Source of the DNA: Coemansia sp. RSA 1804
Taxonomy: Eukaryota; Kickxellomycota; Kickxellomycetes; Kickxellales; Kickxellaceae
Reading direction: 5' to 3'
DNA length: 53,283 nucleotides
Assembly: GCA_027578815.1 (NCBI GenBank)
Contig: JANBTH010000028.1
Span: 1 to 53,283, forward strand
Below, one piece after another: positions 43,699 to 53,283 of the stretch. Each line of letters starts with the position of its first letter. The first letter of the stretch is position 1. The notes under the pieces were generated by a model that was not told the DNA's origin, made no database searches, and saw only the letters and a list, made by a program, of their open reading frames with translations. Both the position numbers and the translations under genes were made by a program.

Positions 43699-46600
43699 TT
43701 ACTGTGCCAGAGGCAGGCCGTTGTTGGTAATAGACGGCAGGCCCAGAAACGACTGCCGGTTGTTTGGATTAGCCAGCCCCGACGGAAGCGTCACGGGATT
43801 TGACACCGGGAAGTTGACGAAGGCCTTGAGCTTTCCTGACTCGTACAGGCCGCGCACGGTCCGGCGGCGGCGCTCGGAGATGCGCGAGCGCGGCATCACG
43901 TCGCGAGGAACAAAGACAATCTCGTCCAAAAGCACCTGATGCCGGTCCAGAACATTATTGAAGACAAGACACGCAGTGTTGGGCAAGAATGATTCGGACG
44001 GCGACTGTTTCAGCCCCACCACAGCCACCAGACGCAGCTTGGCGCCCTCCACGGCCGCAGCCATCAGCGTGCTGCTGTCAGCACCAGACGGCGACGATTG
44101 CAGCGTCGTCTGCATAACAACGCACTGGCCGGCAGCAGAGTCCTCACAGGCCTCCTCGACAGCCCGCTCAATGTCGGAGTAGAAGTACATGTACCCGTCG
44201 ATAGTAAAGGTCTCGTTGACCTTGCCAGCAACGAACAAATAAGGCTCTGCCGGTGCTCCGCCATCCCCGCCTTGCGACACCTGCAGATAGAGGAACCCCA
44301 GGTCGCCTGTCCGCACAAACTCGTTGGCGTTGTCGCCCTCCAGCCCGCCAACCGAGTGAGTAACAGTCATCAGCGGCCTACCTGCGTTTCCGCTGGCGCC
44401 AGCAAGCCCTGGAACCAGCGTCTGCTTCCGCGATGCGTTGCTGCGGCTGCACACCCAGACCTCGCCAATGCTCCCAGCTGGCAACGCCTGCCGCGTGGCT
44501 GGATCTACTATGGCGACCATTGTGCTTCCCGACACCTTACCCGAGTCCTGCAGCGTCAGATCGTGGATCTCGCCTTCGACATGCGCATCCATCTCACCCG
44601 GCGGCGGCAGCGCAACAACCTTGCCACGACGCATCGCGTGCATGTCGAGGCGAAGCACCAGCGGGTTGACGCCGAGGTATGCTCTTGTGCTGATGCACGG
44701 GTTCATCAGTGTCCCGTATAGCGGGTTGATTGAGGTTTCGTCTAGATAGTACGGCGCAAAGAAGTCGCGGATGTTCATGTAGGCCAGTGGATCGACGCGC
44801 TCCTCGGTGGCAACAATAAAGTTCCGAACCGAGCTGAGGTTAAAACTGTACTGCCCAACATACGCAGATAGAAAGTTCATTGCGTGCTGCAGCATTGGAA
44901 GCGTGGTGAATGCGTCCTTGACCTTGTAGCGCTGCACAATCTCAAACCACGCGTTTGGCGCTGCGAAAAAGTCTGCTGGCGCAAGTAGCAGTGTGGTGCA
45001 ACCCACGTACACGCCAATCACGGCGCAATGAAGAAGCCCATAGCCATTGTATGCACGCACCGACGCAATCACCGGCAGGGTCGGCAGCATCTGGAAGTCG
45101 CCCTTCTGCTGCGAGCAGAACCCAAGCACAGATCTGTGCGAGTAGCTGACATACTGCGGCGTGGATGCCTGCGCGCCTGTGAACACCATAAGCAGCGCCG
45201 TGCGTCCCGGATCCGCCCACTGAGGGTTGAACCGGAAGTTGCCACGTCCGAGAACGTACTTTGGCGACTTTGGCGCCTTGGCCAGCGAAATGACTCCAGG
45301 CATCCTGTGCGCCCCTAGCAGTGACCGCATCGATGCCACACGCAGAGCCGTCTCCATCATCTTGCTTCTGAATGTCTCCTCGCTGTGCTGGTCCACCAGG
45401 ATGTAGTTCACCTTCATTTCACGCGCCGTTACCAGCAGCGGTGGCAGGTCGTCGCCCAGCCGCTGCAGATCTGGCGGAGACATTGGGATTGGAATAGCGC
45501 CGATGGCCAGGCACGCATGGATGGCAATGACAAAGCTCGGGCTGGGCGCTATGGCCACCAGAACATGGTCGCCTGCAACCACCCTCCGCTTGTCCAGCAG
45601 AAGCTGTGCTGCCCCTGAAACCTTCGTCAGAAGCTTCTGGAATGTCATCGGCTTGAGTGGTCTTGCGCGCTCGTCAAACTGCACAAACGCTGTCTGATCC
45701 GGATGCTTTGATGCGCGCCAGACAAGGATGTCCGTGATGCTGCTGAACCCAGACAGATCCATCCCTGACACCTCGTCGATCGACGGCATTCCTTCCTCTA
45801 GGCTTGTCTGCTGGATCCACCGTCCATAAAGCGCCACGGACGGATCCTCTATGCCGCCTCCAACGCTGTCTTCTGGCAATGTAGACGCAGGAGGAGGAAG
45901 ATTCATAAACAGGTGGTCAGTCGACAGCTTGACATAGAGACAATTGACCATCCCACTCTCGAATTGGTGGCGACAAAGCTGAGCGTTGACGGTCCGCTTG
46001 CCATACTGGTATGCGCGTGGCAGCGTGTCTGGAGGACAGAGTGCAACGGCATATGCATGGAGTCCATTTCTGTTGCGCAGAACGCCGTACACCTCCTCTG
46101 CAATTGTCGCATACATACCCGAGTTGTGCCGCACCTCGGCGGCAATCACTGGGAAGTGCGTGTCATTGGCAAACATCTCAAACGCCGTGCACTCTGATAT
46201 CTGCGGCAGATAGCGTCGAATCGTGCTGTTAATGTCGCCTGCGTAGTGGAATCCGAGCGACGGCTCAAGATACCACGCCGGCGTGCCCATAGACGCATCT
46301 AGCGTCGGATCGACTGTCAGCGTGCGAATGCGGTCTTCGTAGAACCCAAACACCAGGATCTGCCCATGTACAACAGCGCCCATCAGTCCTGTGCGCAGAT
46401 ACGTGCTGCTGCTGACAGCCTCAACAGTCGCATCGACCTTGTATGTGAATCGCGCTGAAAATATGCTGTTGCTCAGCTTTGGAAGGCCCCAGAACCCATT
46501 CCCCAGCGACTGCGAGTCCATCCACAGCTCACCAATGGCATCTGCCGCACACAGTTCGCGCGTCTCTGGATCTACAACCGCCACTGTGGAGTTCAGTGCT

Positions 46601-49600
46601 GGGAATCCAAACGACTGGTAGCGCACAGTTCCAATCTCGTCAATCTCGGCCTCGTTCCTCTTATCGGGAAGAAGCGCTATCCGGTTCTGTCTAAACGCTT
46701 CTCTGTCAAGCACAAACTCGTATCTCACAGCTCCATCAACGCCAACATTTACAGGCGGATGTCCAGACAAGCAGTCCCGCATTGCCATTAGCGCACTGCC
46801 ATGCTCAGCCAGCGTGCACACTGCTGTCACCACAGGGTGTCCCTCGGTGTCTGCGATTCCCTGGTACGGACACCCAAACGGATGCAGTACGTTCTTGTTG
46901 AATGTCTCGTGGAAAACAGGGTCGATGTACAGCGTGTCTATAAGGCAAAGACGCAAGCGCGCAAGATTTGGCGGCGTCTTTTTACTGTAGTCAATTATCT
47001 CTCTCGGGTCGTCGGTCGCAACAGAAAGCACGGAATGTAGCCCCGTATAGTCGCTAATCGCAACAGTGGCTCTATAGCGTGTCAAAAGGTTTATATATGC
47101 CCCAGCCATGTCGCATAGAGCACTGCTTACATAGACCGACTGGTGTCCACCATAGCATCCGCCGAATACCCCGTAAACCAGCCCAAAGTGCTGCCGGGGC
47201 TCAATATGGAACACTACCACATCCTTGAATACAGCAACATTTGCACTTGGTGTTTTGGTGGTCTTGTCGCCAGTCCCGCTGCCAAAGTCACCAATGGAGT
47301 TCAAATAATTCTTGCCCACAACCGACGGTCGTCTATACCCGCCATTCTGGGCTGATCCGGTCACTGGAAGGCTGCTGCCTTCACCGCGTGGCTGTTTGTA
47401 GTTCTGCTGCACCTGCTGTCTTTGCGACTGCTGCGACAGTGTCGAGAGATTAGAGGCAGCACGCATCCTGCTGTTGCCATCTCCTATATGAAGGCTAGCC
47501 AGACTGTTCCTGGTGCTACTGAGCGACAGCTTGTTCCCAATGCTACTGTCTCCGATAACCGACTCCCGCGCACGCGATCCGCGCCTTATCTTCGAGCGAG
47601 AACCAACGTTGCGCAGCTTTCCGAGGAATCCAGTCGACCCGCCCCACATCTTGCCAAAGCTTCCGTGGCTGCCATGCTTTTCTTTCTCCGCCACAGGACT
47701 GGTCGGAGCTGCTGCATTGTTTTGACTGTGACTATAATTGTAATTGTCAGCGTTGTGCACCGTTGGCGCCTCCAGATGAGAGGTGGCTGTCGATGGGCTG
47801 CTTTGCGGATCATAGTCGTTCCCAGTGTCGGCCAGCCCAAACGAATAGTCCTGTGTGTGCCCGGTATCCTCATCCTCTTCGAGTTCAACCCTGTGCTTGT
47901 ACTTGCGCCCAATGTCAAGCATGCCCGTGCTCATCATCCATGTGGCGCACTGCCTCATAATCGCTCCGTGCGTGATCTGAACTCCCTTGAGCTCGCCATT
48001 TGGGCTTTTGCTAAACTCAATATACGCAAGATCGTCGGGGCTGATGTTGTCTATCTTGATGTCAGTCTGGCTGTTGTACACAAAATCGGTCACTGGTCGC
48101 GCGTGGAATTGGCTTGACGGGTTCTGCGCGCCAACAGCAGACAGAACAGCCCCGCCAAGATTATCTGTACGCACCCATGACACTGCTGTCGGCCACCCAG
48201 GCCCGACGTTGTTCTGCGCAATGTCCTTGTGCAGTGTCTTGATGTTGAGTTCGGTGGTAAGCACAATTGCTGCGTTTGTTGAATTCAGCACATGAACAAG
48301 CTCTGCATAAGAGTCGCCAGCAACTATTGGAACAGCGCAGATACCCGCGTAGAAGCATCCATAAAGGCTGCCCACAAAATCAAGCATCTCGTATTTGCGG
48401 TACACCAAAGCAACCCTGTCGCCCCACGCGCTTACGCCCTTCTGCCGCAATAACTGAACTACCTGTATTGCGCGTGTGTGGAGTCCAGACCACGTCCAAG
48501 ACCCAATCTCCTTTCCCTTGGTGTCAATGCACGTGTACGCAATCTCGTTTGGCGTTGCTGACGCGCGGAAGCGGAGTATCGATGGTAAGCTGTTGTGAGA
48601 CGTCATCAATTGCTTGAGCTTGCCCGAGTAAACATCATCCGGCAGACTACGTGGGTACGCTATCGCGCCAATCCCAGTGGACATGGGCGCTTGCTGTGCA
48701 ATCGGCGCCTGTGGCTGTCCGGCTGCCGTGAGCTGCATACTCGCACTTGTGTCCTGGAGTGGCTCTTGCATTCCGTAACTGTAGGAAAAGTCCTCGGGCG
48801 GTGCAGAGTGATGTACAAAGTCGTGCGTGGGATGCGCGTTTGAAGAAGAAGGCAGCAAAGCTGTTCCGTCGGATGTCGCCCTTCCCAGCGGCGCTGTATT
48901 TAACATGCTTGTGTTGGCCTTCTCAAGAGCATCTGACCCTTCGAGGCCATACTGTACAGGCCGAGCGCCACCGCCAAGCATATATGGGTCGCTGGTGGCA
49001 GGTGCAATGTCCATGCCACTGCTGAGGTTGGGCGATACACCACCCTGTATCGAGTAATCAACCGCATGTGCTGCTTGAAAGTGCATCTTGCCAGCTGACT
49101 CGTTCGCAGAAAAAGCACTAGCATTGTTAAAAGCAGGGTTATTACCACCATTTCTCGGGCTGTTCGGCTCAGACCTTGCTAATACGGGCGCCATTGCAAA
49201 GGCCGACGGCGACGCTGACGCCGATACCCCTGCTGATACTGGTACCGAATTAGTCACCAAAAGCGGGGTGTCTGGAATGTCAAAGTTGGTTGGGATCTCT
49301 AGCTCGTATTCTTCTGCATAGTACGATGCACGACCAATTCCAGGCGTGCCAGCATTTGTGGGCCGTCTATGTGCGCGTGTTCCCAGCGTAAGACGGCGCT
49401 TGGGACGGGCTGATGCAGGTTGCTGCTGCTGCTGCTGCCGATTCTCTTCCTGATGTGGGTACAGATAGTCCATAGCATCCAGAACAGAAGTGTGGTCAAG
49501 ATCGTCTTTGGACTGCGTCTCCTTCGCAGGCTTGCTCGACGCTTGGCTGTTGTTTCCGGACCTGCCGTATTCTCTGTAGCTACCATCATCCTCAATGTAC

Positions 49601-51450
49601 GATGCATCGATCATTCGGAGATAGCGCTCGGAATCCTCTTGGCTCATACGATTCTGTCCGCCGGGGATAGAGTGCTGGTTTGGTGGCAAACTACCAGTCA
49701 CTGGCATTGACAAAGTATCGTGTCCCTGGCCGTTTGTAGAACCAGCGATAGGCGCAGACCGTGAAGGATGCAGCCGAGTGCTGCTGTTTTGATAGTCAGA
49801 TCCCGACGCAATGTCGGATACTTCCACGCTATCCTCAAAGTTGCCTGCCAGACGCTCCGCATAAGAAAAGTCCATTGACATGGAAGCGTTTCTTACAGAA
49901 AGAGGTGTCGAGTCTGGCAACTCTTGCACTCTAGAGCCGTCAGCCGGCGCAGAGCGGGATTTATCGTCAGCATCAGCGTGAATTGGGCGATCCCTAGTAG
50001 CTTTAGATGAGGACTCTCGAGCTATGTCATCTAGGGTGATGGTCCCATCCGCGCTGGGACTCGTTGCTTCATTATCAGTACCACTGCTTCTTGCCGTATA
50101 TTGTCTGTCAAGGCCGCGAATGCGCTCATCGTAGGCCGGCGAGGTGTTGCCAAAGTCATCAATCCCAGGAGGTACTCCGGAAATTGGTGTAGCTCCCGAT
50201 GAGTGTGGTACTGGTGTTGACGGGCCGGTGCGTTGCTGAAACCCATTATTAGACCCGTCTTGCTCGAGGCTGGGTGCAGCAAACCGCGTATTAACAAAGT
50301 TGGCGGAGGTTGGTGTCTCTGGAGTGAGCATGCTTGCAATCGGAGACGTGATGTTAGCATCATCGGCGTTTCCTGTTCCATTTTCAAAGACATAGTCCGA
50401 ATCCACAGCAAAGTCCTGAGACTGTGGATGACGCCCGTTGGTGGAGACAGACTCCCCATGTCCATTGCGAAATCCAGCACGGATATCACTGCCTATGCTC
50501 TGGCCATCTGTGGAAAGTGGATATTCTGCATAATCATTTGTTGCGGTACTAACGGTGACTGGCGAGACACTGTTAGCTGCTAGAGGCGGATTTGAGGGAG
50601 CCCGACTCCGGTTCATCGCGCTGTTGGATATGATACTGGGGTTGAATTCTGTTGGACCAAGAGCGTCAAGATCACCAAGAATACTATTGCTGCTGCTGTC
50701 GTCCGAATAAAGATCTTGGTTTGTGCGAGACAACTGGGCGCCATACGGGTCCATCATGTCGTGGAGCGCATTGTATGCGCGGCCAGAAGATATTTCGACA
50801 TCGAAGCGAGAATCCTCATCGTTCTCTGTGCCTGCTTCAACGTTTCTGTACGGAGCACGTCCACTGCTTGGCAGCCTTGGGACAGGTGGTGCATTCTGAA
50901 TCGGCGACCCAAAGCTGAATTCGAAATTGGGGCCCTCCTGCGTTGATGGGCGGACCATCCTTTGGCTGCTGGACTCTGGAATGGTGATTGCAGGAAGTGG
51001 CGGGGTGCCTGCATAGTATTCGTCGTCGTTGTCGTCTGCTTCAAGATCATCAAGAAGCGCCTCGAGATTTATGCCTGGCTTTCGAAAGCCAGCTACTGTC
51101 GATTTGCGTGCATCGTAGTACGAGCGCTTCGACCCATTCCGTTGACCAACCCCGGTGCCGCGCCCCGGTCGAGCCTGCACGATAGGCTGTGGGCTCGGAG
51201 AAGCCGGTCCTTCAATGGGTGGTTTTGGCGATACGGCACCGTTGGACTCGCCTTGCGGCTGATGCTCTTTGTTTTGTGTGGGTTCGTTTGCTTGATATTC
51301 GCCCATTATTTTGGCCAACCTCTTGTCGAAGCCCTTTTGCGTGATCTCGCCATCTCTGAGCTCAAGCTGGATATCGCGTATCCGTGCTTGGTAGACTAGT
51401 GGCAGCTCATCGAACGCGGGTATCGGTGTGGCTTCGCTCATTGTAGCCAC
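43699..51450 (-). CDS. DIP2: DIP2/Mug62/CPS1-type protein with DMAP1-binding and two adenylate-forming domains
   Basis: The single-exon protein has 2583 aa. The N-terminus (residues about 9-45, DELPLVYQARIRDIQLELRD, then QKGFDKRLAKIMGEY) is a DMAP1-binding domain. About 890 residues of Ser/Asn/Pro-rich, probably disordered sequence follow. Adenylate-forming (FAAL-like) domain 1 starts near residue 943 (SLPSILRFRASATPNEIAYT) and domain 2 near residue 1900 (SSITDILVWRASKHPDQTAF). The phosphate loops are degenerate (YIEFSKSPNGELKGVQITHG and LMVFTGAQASTPQYVSYSHR), as known for DIP2 proteins, which are linked to diacylglycerol-pool control in yeast and animals. A Ser/Arg-rich insertion of about 220 residues (roughly 1180-1400) interrupts domain 1 and includes a basic patch (RSKIRRGSRARES). 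Metazoan DIP2 is about 1570 aa, so this protein is unusually long. Catalytic activity is not assured. Confidence 0.93.
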   Translation of the reverse strand: MATMSEATPIPAFDELPLVYQARIRDIQLELRDGEITQKGFDKRLAKIMGEYQANEPTQNKEHQPQGESNGAVSPKPPIEGPASPSPQPIVQARPGRGTGVGQRNGSKRSYYDARKSTVAGFRKPGINLEALLDDLEADDNDDEYYAGTPPLPAITIPESSSQRMVRPSTQEGPNFEFSFGSPIQNAPPVPRLPSSGRAPYRNVEAGTENDEDSRFDVEISSGRAYNALHDMMDPYGAQLSRTNQDLYSDDSSSNSILGDLDALGPTEFNPSIISNSAMNRSRAPSNPPLAANSVSPVTVSTATNDYAEYPLSTDGQSIGSDIRAGFRNGHGESVSTNGRHPQSQDFAVDSDYVFENGTGNADDANITSPIASMLTPETPTSANFVNTRFAAPSLEQDGSNNGFQQRTGPSTPVPHSSGATPISGVPPGIDDFGNTSPAYDERIRGLDRQYTARSSGTDNEATSPSADGTITLDDIARESSSKATRDRPIHADADDKSRSAPADGSRVQELPDSTPLSVRNASMSMDFSYAERLAGNFEDSVEVSDIASGSDYQNSSTRLHPSRSAPIAGSTNGQGHDTLSMPVTGSLPPNQHSIPGGQNRMSQEDSERYLRMIDASYIEDDGSYREYGRSGNNSQASSKPAKETQSKDDLDHTSVLDAMDYLYPHQEENRQQQQQQPASARPKRRLTLGTRAHRRPTNAGTPGIGRASYYAEEYELEIPTNFDIPDTPLLVTNSVPVSAGVSASASPSAFAMAPVLARSEPNSPRNGGNNPAFNNASAFSANESAGKMHFQAAHAVDYSIQGGVSPNLSSGMDIAPATSDPYMLGGGARPVQYGLEGSDALEKANTSMLNTAPLGRATSDGTALLPSSSNAHPTHDFVHHSAPPEDFSYSYGMQEPLQDTSASMQLTAAGQPQAPIAQQAPMSTGIGAIAYPRSLPDDVYSGKLKQLMTSHNSLPSILRFRASATPNEIAYTCIDTKGKEIGSWTWSGLHTRAIQVVQLLRQKGVSAWGDRVALVYRKYEMLDFVGSLYGCFYAGICAVPIVAGDSYAELVHVLNSTNAAIVLTTELNIKTLHKDIAQNNVGPGWPTAVSWVRTDNLGGAVLSAVGAQNPSSQFHARPVTDFVYNSQTDIKIDNISPDDLAYIEFSKSPNGELKGVQITHGAIMRQCATWMMSTGMLDIGRKYKHRVELEEDEDTGHTQDYSFGLADTGNDYDPQSSPSTATSHLEAPTVHNADNYNYSHSQNNAAAPTSPVAEKEKHGSHGSFGKMWGGSTGFLGKLRNVGSRSKIRRGSRARESVIGDSSIGNKLSLSSTRNSLASLHIGDGNSRMRAASNLSTLSQQSQRQQVQQNYKQPRGEGSSLPVTGSAQNGGYRRPSVVGKNYLNSIGDFGSGTGDKTTKTPSANVAVFKDVVVFHIEPRQHFGLVYGVFGGCYGGHQSVYVSSALCDMAGAYINLLTRYRATVAISDYTGLHSVLSVATDDPREIIDYSKKTPPNLARLRLCLIDTLYIDPVFHETFNKNVLHPFGCPYQGIADTEGHPVVTAVCTLAEHGSALMAMRDCLSGHPPVNVGVDGAVRYEFVLDREAFRQNRIALLPDKRNEAEIDEIGTVRYQSFGFPALNSTVAVVDPETRELCAADAIGELWMDSQSLGNGFWGLPKLSNSIFSARFTYKVDATVEAVSSSTYLRTGLMGAVVHGQILVFGFYEDRIRTLTVDPTLDASMGTPAWYLEPSLGFHYAGDINSTIRRYLPQISECTAFEMFANDTHFPVIAAEVRHNSGMYATIAEEVYGVLRNRNGLHAYAVALCPPDTLPRAYQYGKRTVNAQLCRHQFESGMVNCLYVKLSTDHLFMNLPPPASTLPEDSVGGGIEDPSVALYGRWIQQTSLEEGMPSIDEVSGMDLSGFSSITDILVWRASKHPDQTAFVQFDERARPLKPMTFQKLLTKVSGAAQLLLDKRRVVAGDHVLVAIAPSPSFVIAIHACLAIGAIPIPMSPPDLQRLGDDLPPLLVTAREMKVNYILVDQHSEETFRSKMMETALRVASMRSLLGAHRMPGVISLAKAPKSPKYVLGRGNFRFNPQWADPGRTALLMVFTGAQASTPQYVSYSHRSVLGFCSQQKGDFQMLPTLPVIASVRAYNGYGLLHCAVIGVYVGCTTLLLAPADFFAAPNAWFEIVQRYKVKDAFTTLPMLQHAMNFLSAYVGQYSFNLSSVRNFIVATEERVDPLAYMNIRDFFAPYYLDETSINPLYGTLMNPCISTRAYLGVNPLVLRLDMHAMRRGKVVALPPPGEMDAHVEGEIHDLTLQDSGKVSGSTMVAIVDPATRQALPAGSIGEVWVCSRSNASRKQTLVPGLAGASGNAGRPLMTVTHSVGGLEGDNANEFVRTGDLGFLYLQVSQGGDGGAPAEPYLFVAGKVNETFTIDGYMYFYSDIERAVEEACEDSAAGQCVVMQTTLQSSPSGADSSTLMAAAVEGAKLRLVAVVGLKQSPSESFLPNTACLVFNNVLDRHQVLLDEIVFVPRDVMPRSRISERRRRTVRGLYESGKLKAFVNFPVSNPVTLPSGLANPNNRQSFLGLPSITNNGLPLAQ

Positions 51451-53172
51451 GCACAGCTTGGATGGGAGGATGTAGTACTGAAGCCGGTCACGCTATACTA
51501 TTCAGAAGAGTGGCAGATAAGAAATGAGGCAAAGGCGAATTGCACAGTACAATGTGACACAGCGCCGTTTATCAGCAGAATTGGATTTAGTTGGGTGTGT
51601 GCTGCGAATTGACGTGCTGCAGATATTTAGTCCAAAAAAGAAGAGGAATTAAACAGCGGAAGAATAGAAATATTGCTAATATAGCAACACAGCATGGAGA
51701 AGAACGCAGTAGTCTCGTTGGCGGAGAGATGGGCCAAGCAAGTCAACAGAGAGTGGTGGTGGGGCACACCTCCACCTGCCTCTTCTGCTTTAAGGAAAAT
51801 GACTGTGTGGTTTGGAGAAGGGGGGATTGGAAACAGGGCGTGCGGAGCGAGCTCCAAAGTCGTGTATCATATTTATAAACAAGACGGGTCTGCTTCTCTG
51901 CTGATTCCACTTTTATCCACAAAGGCCTTTTATTTCTTGCATCTCATTCCTGTTTCATAAACACAAAACATCCAAACAAACAAGCCGGATCTGCATGGGA
52001 TTTATTGGCCAAATGATGGCCTCCATGCACCTGTGGTCCAAAGAAAATAAGCAGAACAAAAGCCAGTAGCGGGTGGTAGGTTATCACAGCTCGTTCGGTC
52101 TTCTGCCTGGTTTTGGAGCTGGCTCTACTGCGATCATCCCCAGTGGCATTCACAAAGCAAGCATCAGCAGCATAAAGAGAACAGACATAGCAAAGTGCAT
52201 TGATAATACACAAAAGCGTGTGTTTTGCCCACTGGCCTAGCGCAAGCTGTAGCTGCTTGGAACACGCACATACCTTTGTCTTTTTTCTTCTTCTTCTTCA
52301 AAGAATCGAATGCGAACGGGATATATGTAGACCGCCAAGGCTTTCTTGCGCTTGCGATGCAGAGAACGCAGCTTGCAGCCCTGCTCTTTGCAAGTGGCAA
52401 TCAAAGACGGAGAGGAAGAGAGGTCTGAGTGTAGCAAAAGACTAGCAGGGAACGAGCTGGCGTAGGAGAATGGATAATGGCGCTTTTGCTATTTCGCTTA
52501 GCAGGTGTTTGGAGGAAAGAGATTAAGGAGAAAGACAAGGCCGTAGTGGCACTTGTTTATGGCTTGCTGGGCCTCGCAACGAAACTGTCCTCAATTGCTG
52601 CTAAGAGAACAATGGTGAGGGCGCTAGGAGGGTGGGAGAAAGCCACGAGGACAGCAGCAAAAGTATACTAGTTTAACGAAATAAGAGAATTATAAAAATT
52701 AATAGCAGATTGGTATGAAAAGGAAAAAGGGCAGAGAAAAGAAAAGGGGATCTGTGTCTTTTTCCTCTGCTGTTATTGCTGCAGCGTCCGCAAAGCAGGG
52801 GCCACAGGCTCAACCCTGCACACATCTACATATTCTCGGCTGAAGTTATAGCGCGCTCTGTGTGCTTGTGCGTCTGCGGCTCACCATGGCTTTGGCGCCA
52901 GACGAAGCAGAACCAGAACCAGAACCACACGGCACAGACACCATACTCGACACAAAAGGCTACATCTGTGATTACAAGCCACATTCGCATTGGGCGCCGC
53001 CGGCCATGTTAAAGTTGAATAAAGACCAGTATAGCCAAATGGAGCTATGCGAAATACACCTTGTCGCAGCACCAATGTTCTGCAACGCTCAGGCCTGCGA
53101 TATTAGACGTCCTAACAGATCATAGGGCGCCGTCCAGACAATCAAATAATTAAAGGCTGTAAGCACAAAGCG
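51451..53172. other. 1.7 kb upstream of the DIP2-like gene, no assigned gene
   Basis: This stretch holds the DIP2-like promoter and the 3' region of the gene at the right edge (both minus). It is purine-rich on the plus strand, with several short open frames. Only the plus-strand frame at 52886..53125 has a favourable start context; it is listed separately at low confidence. Confidence 0.4.
52886..53125 (+). CDS. Possible small protein, unknown (79 codons)
   Basis: An ATG in a good context (CACCATGG) opens a frame of 79 codons beginning MALAPDEAEPEPEPHGTD and ending CNAQACDIRRPNRS. The protein has an acidic/proline start, one central Trp (HSHWAPPAMLKL) and three Cys. I do not recognise a family. 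It lies in an otherwise gene-free spacer and could equally be chance or one exon of something larger. Function is not proposed. Confidence 0.2.
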   Translation: MALAPDEAEPEPEPHGTDTILDTKGYICDYKPHSHWAPPAMLKLNKDQYSQMELCEIHLVAAPMFCNAQACDIRRPNRS

Positions 53173-53283
53173 CTAGGACCTGGTGCCAGAGGATACAAAT
53201 GCGAGCATGTCTTCCAACGACATCTGCTTGTGCGCTGGCAGATCGGGATCTTGCTCTGCTGCTCTGCCTTCGTCAACGAGTTT
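53173..53283 (-). CDS. C-terminal end of an unidentified protein, partial (runs off right edge)
   Basis: The frame is open from the window edge to a TAG at 53173..53175 and encodes 36 residues, including AEQDPDLPAHKQMSLEDML and ending AFVSSGTRS. Codon usage and the smooth amphipathic composition look coding, and the position fits a minus-strand gene entering from the right. It is too short for family assignment; an intron boundary inside it cannot be excluded. Confidence 0.4.
   Translation of the reverse strand, partial: KLVDEGRAAEQDPDLPAHKQMSLEDMLAFVSSGTRS

Noticed and set aside
1..53283. tRNA, rRNA, CRISPR, transposon or prophage content
   Set aside because: No tRNA B-box/cloverleaf, no direct-repeat/spacer pattern, no transposase, integrase or reverse-transcriptase motifs and no terminal repeats were seen on reading both strands; small snoRNAs within introns cannot be excluded by eye.
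1..53283. A co-functional gene cluster
   Set aside because: The genes serve unrelated conserved processes, have mixed orientation and separate promoters; there is no biosynthetic core enzyme set, and the DIP2-like adenylation domains are not an NRPS (no carrier or condensation domains seen).

Overview
The window reads as eukaryotic nuclear DNA, almost certainly from a fungus. The gene set includes fungal-type components: a Kre2/Ktr-type (GT15) mannosyltransferase, a TEA/ATTS regulator, Tra1, Pan3, Tsr4, Hel2 and a Ypk1-type AGC kinase. Introns are short and use GTAAGT-like donors, YAG acceptors and CTAAC/CTAAT-like branch sites. The standard genetic code fits throughout. Retention of a full-length RalGAP-alpha next to single-copy fungal housekeeping genes suggests an early-diverging, non-Dikarya lineage such as Zoopagomycota/Kickxellomycotina or Mucoromycota. 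That placement is inference, not proof.

Layout, left to right. TRA1 N-terminus runs off the left edge (minus). PAN3 (plus) and importin-beta KAP95 (plus) follow. CLASP/Stu1 (minus) is convergent with KAP95. Next come a TEA/ATTS transcription factor (minus), a 1.9 kb unassigned stretch, SEC62 (plus), a SAMHD1-like dNTPase (minus), a GT15 mannosyltransferase (minus), TSR4/PDCD2-like (minus) and a divergent ADP/ATP-carrier-like protein (minus). HEL2/ZNF598 (plus) is followed by MSH5 (minus, 15 exons), RalGAP-alpha (minus, 19 exons), YPK1 (minus, 3 exons) and a giant single-exon DIP2/Mug62-like protein (minus). The C-terminal end of an unidentified gene (minus) sits at the right edge.

The exon structures of the spliced genes were assembled by hand from splice consensus, reading-phase continuity and recalled family landmarks. 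In every spliced gene the phases close exactly. This yields about 862 aa for KAP95, 1325 for CLASP, 720 for the TEA factor, 294 for the carrier, 749 for MSH5, 2115 for RalGAP-alpha and 681 for YPK1.

There is no sign of an operon, prophage, transposon, CRISPR array, rRNA or tRNA. The genes are unrelated housekeeping, signalling and meiotic genes, so no multi-gene system is claimed. Thematically, PAN3, HEL2 and TSR4 touch mRNA decay, ribosome quality control and ribosome assembly. YPK1 (TORC2 target), RalGAP-alpha and DIP2 touch membrane, lipid and growth signalling. Adjacency in a fungal chromosome is weak evidence for shared function. The most notable points are the AT-rich, intron-dense MSH5/RalGAP-alpha block with micro-exons and a GC-AG intron, the degenerate carrier signatures, the PAM2-like motif in PAN3, the SxIP motif in CLASP, and the very long DIP2 homologue with an insertion inside its first adenylation domain.
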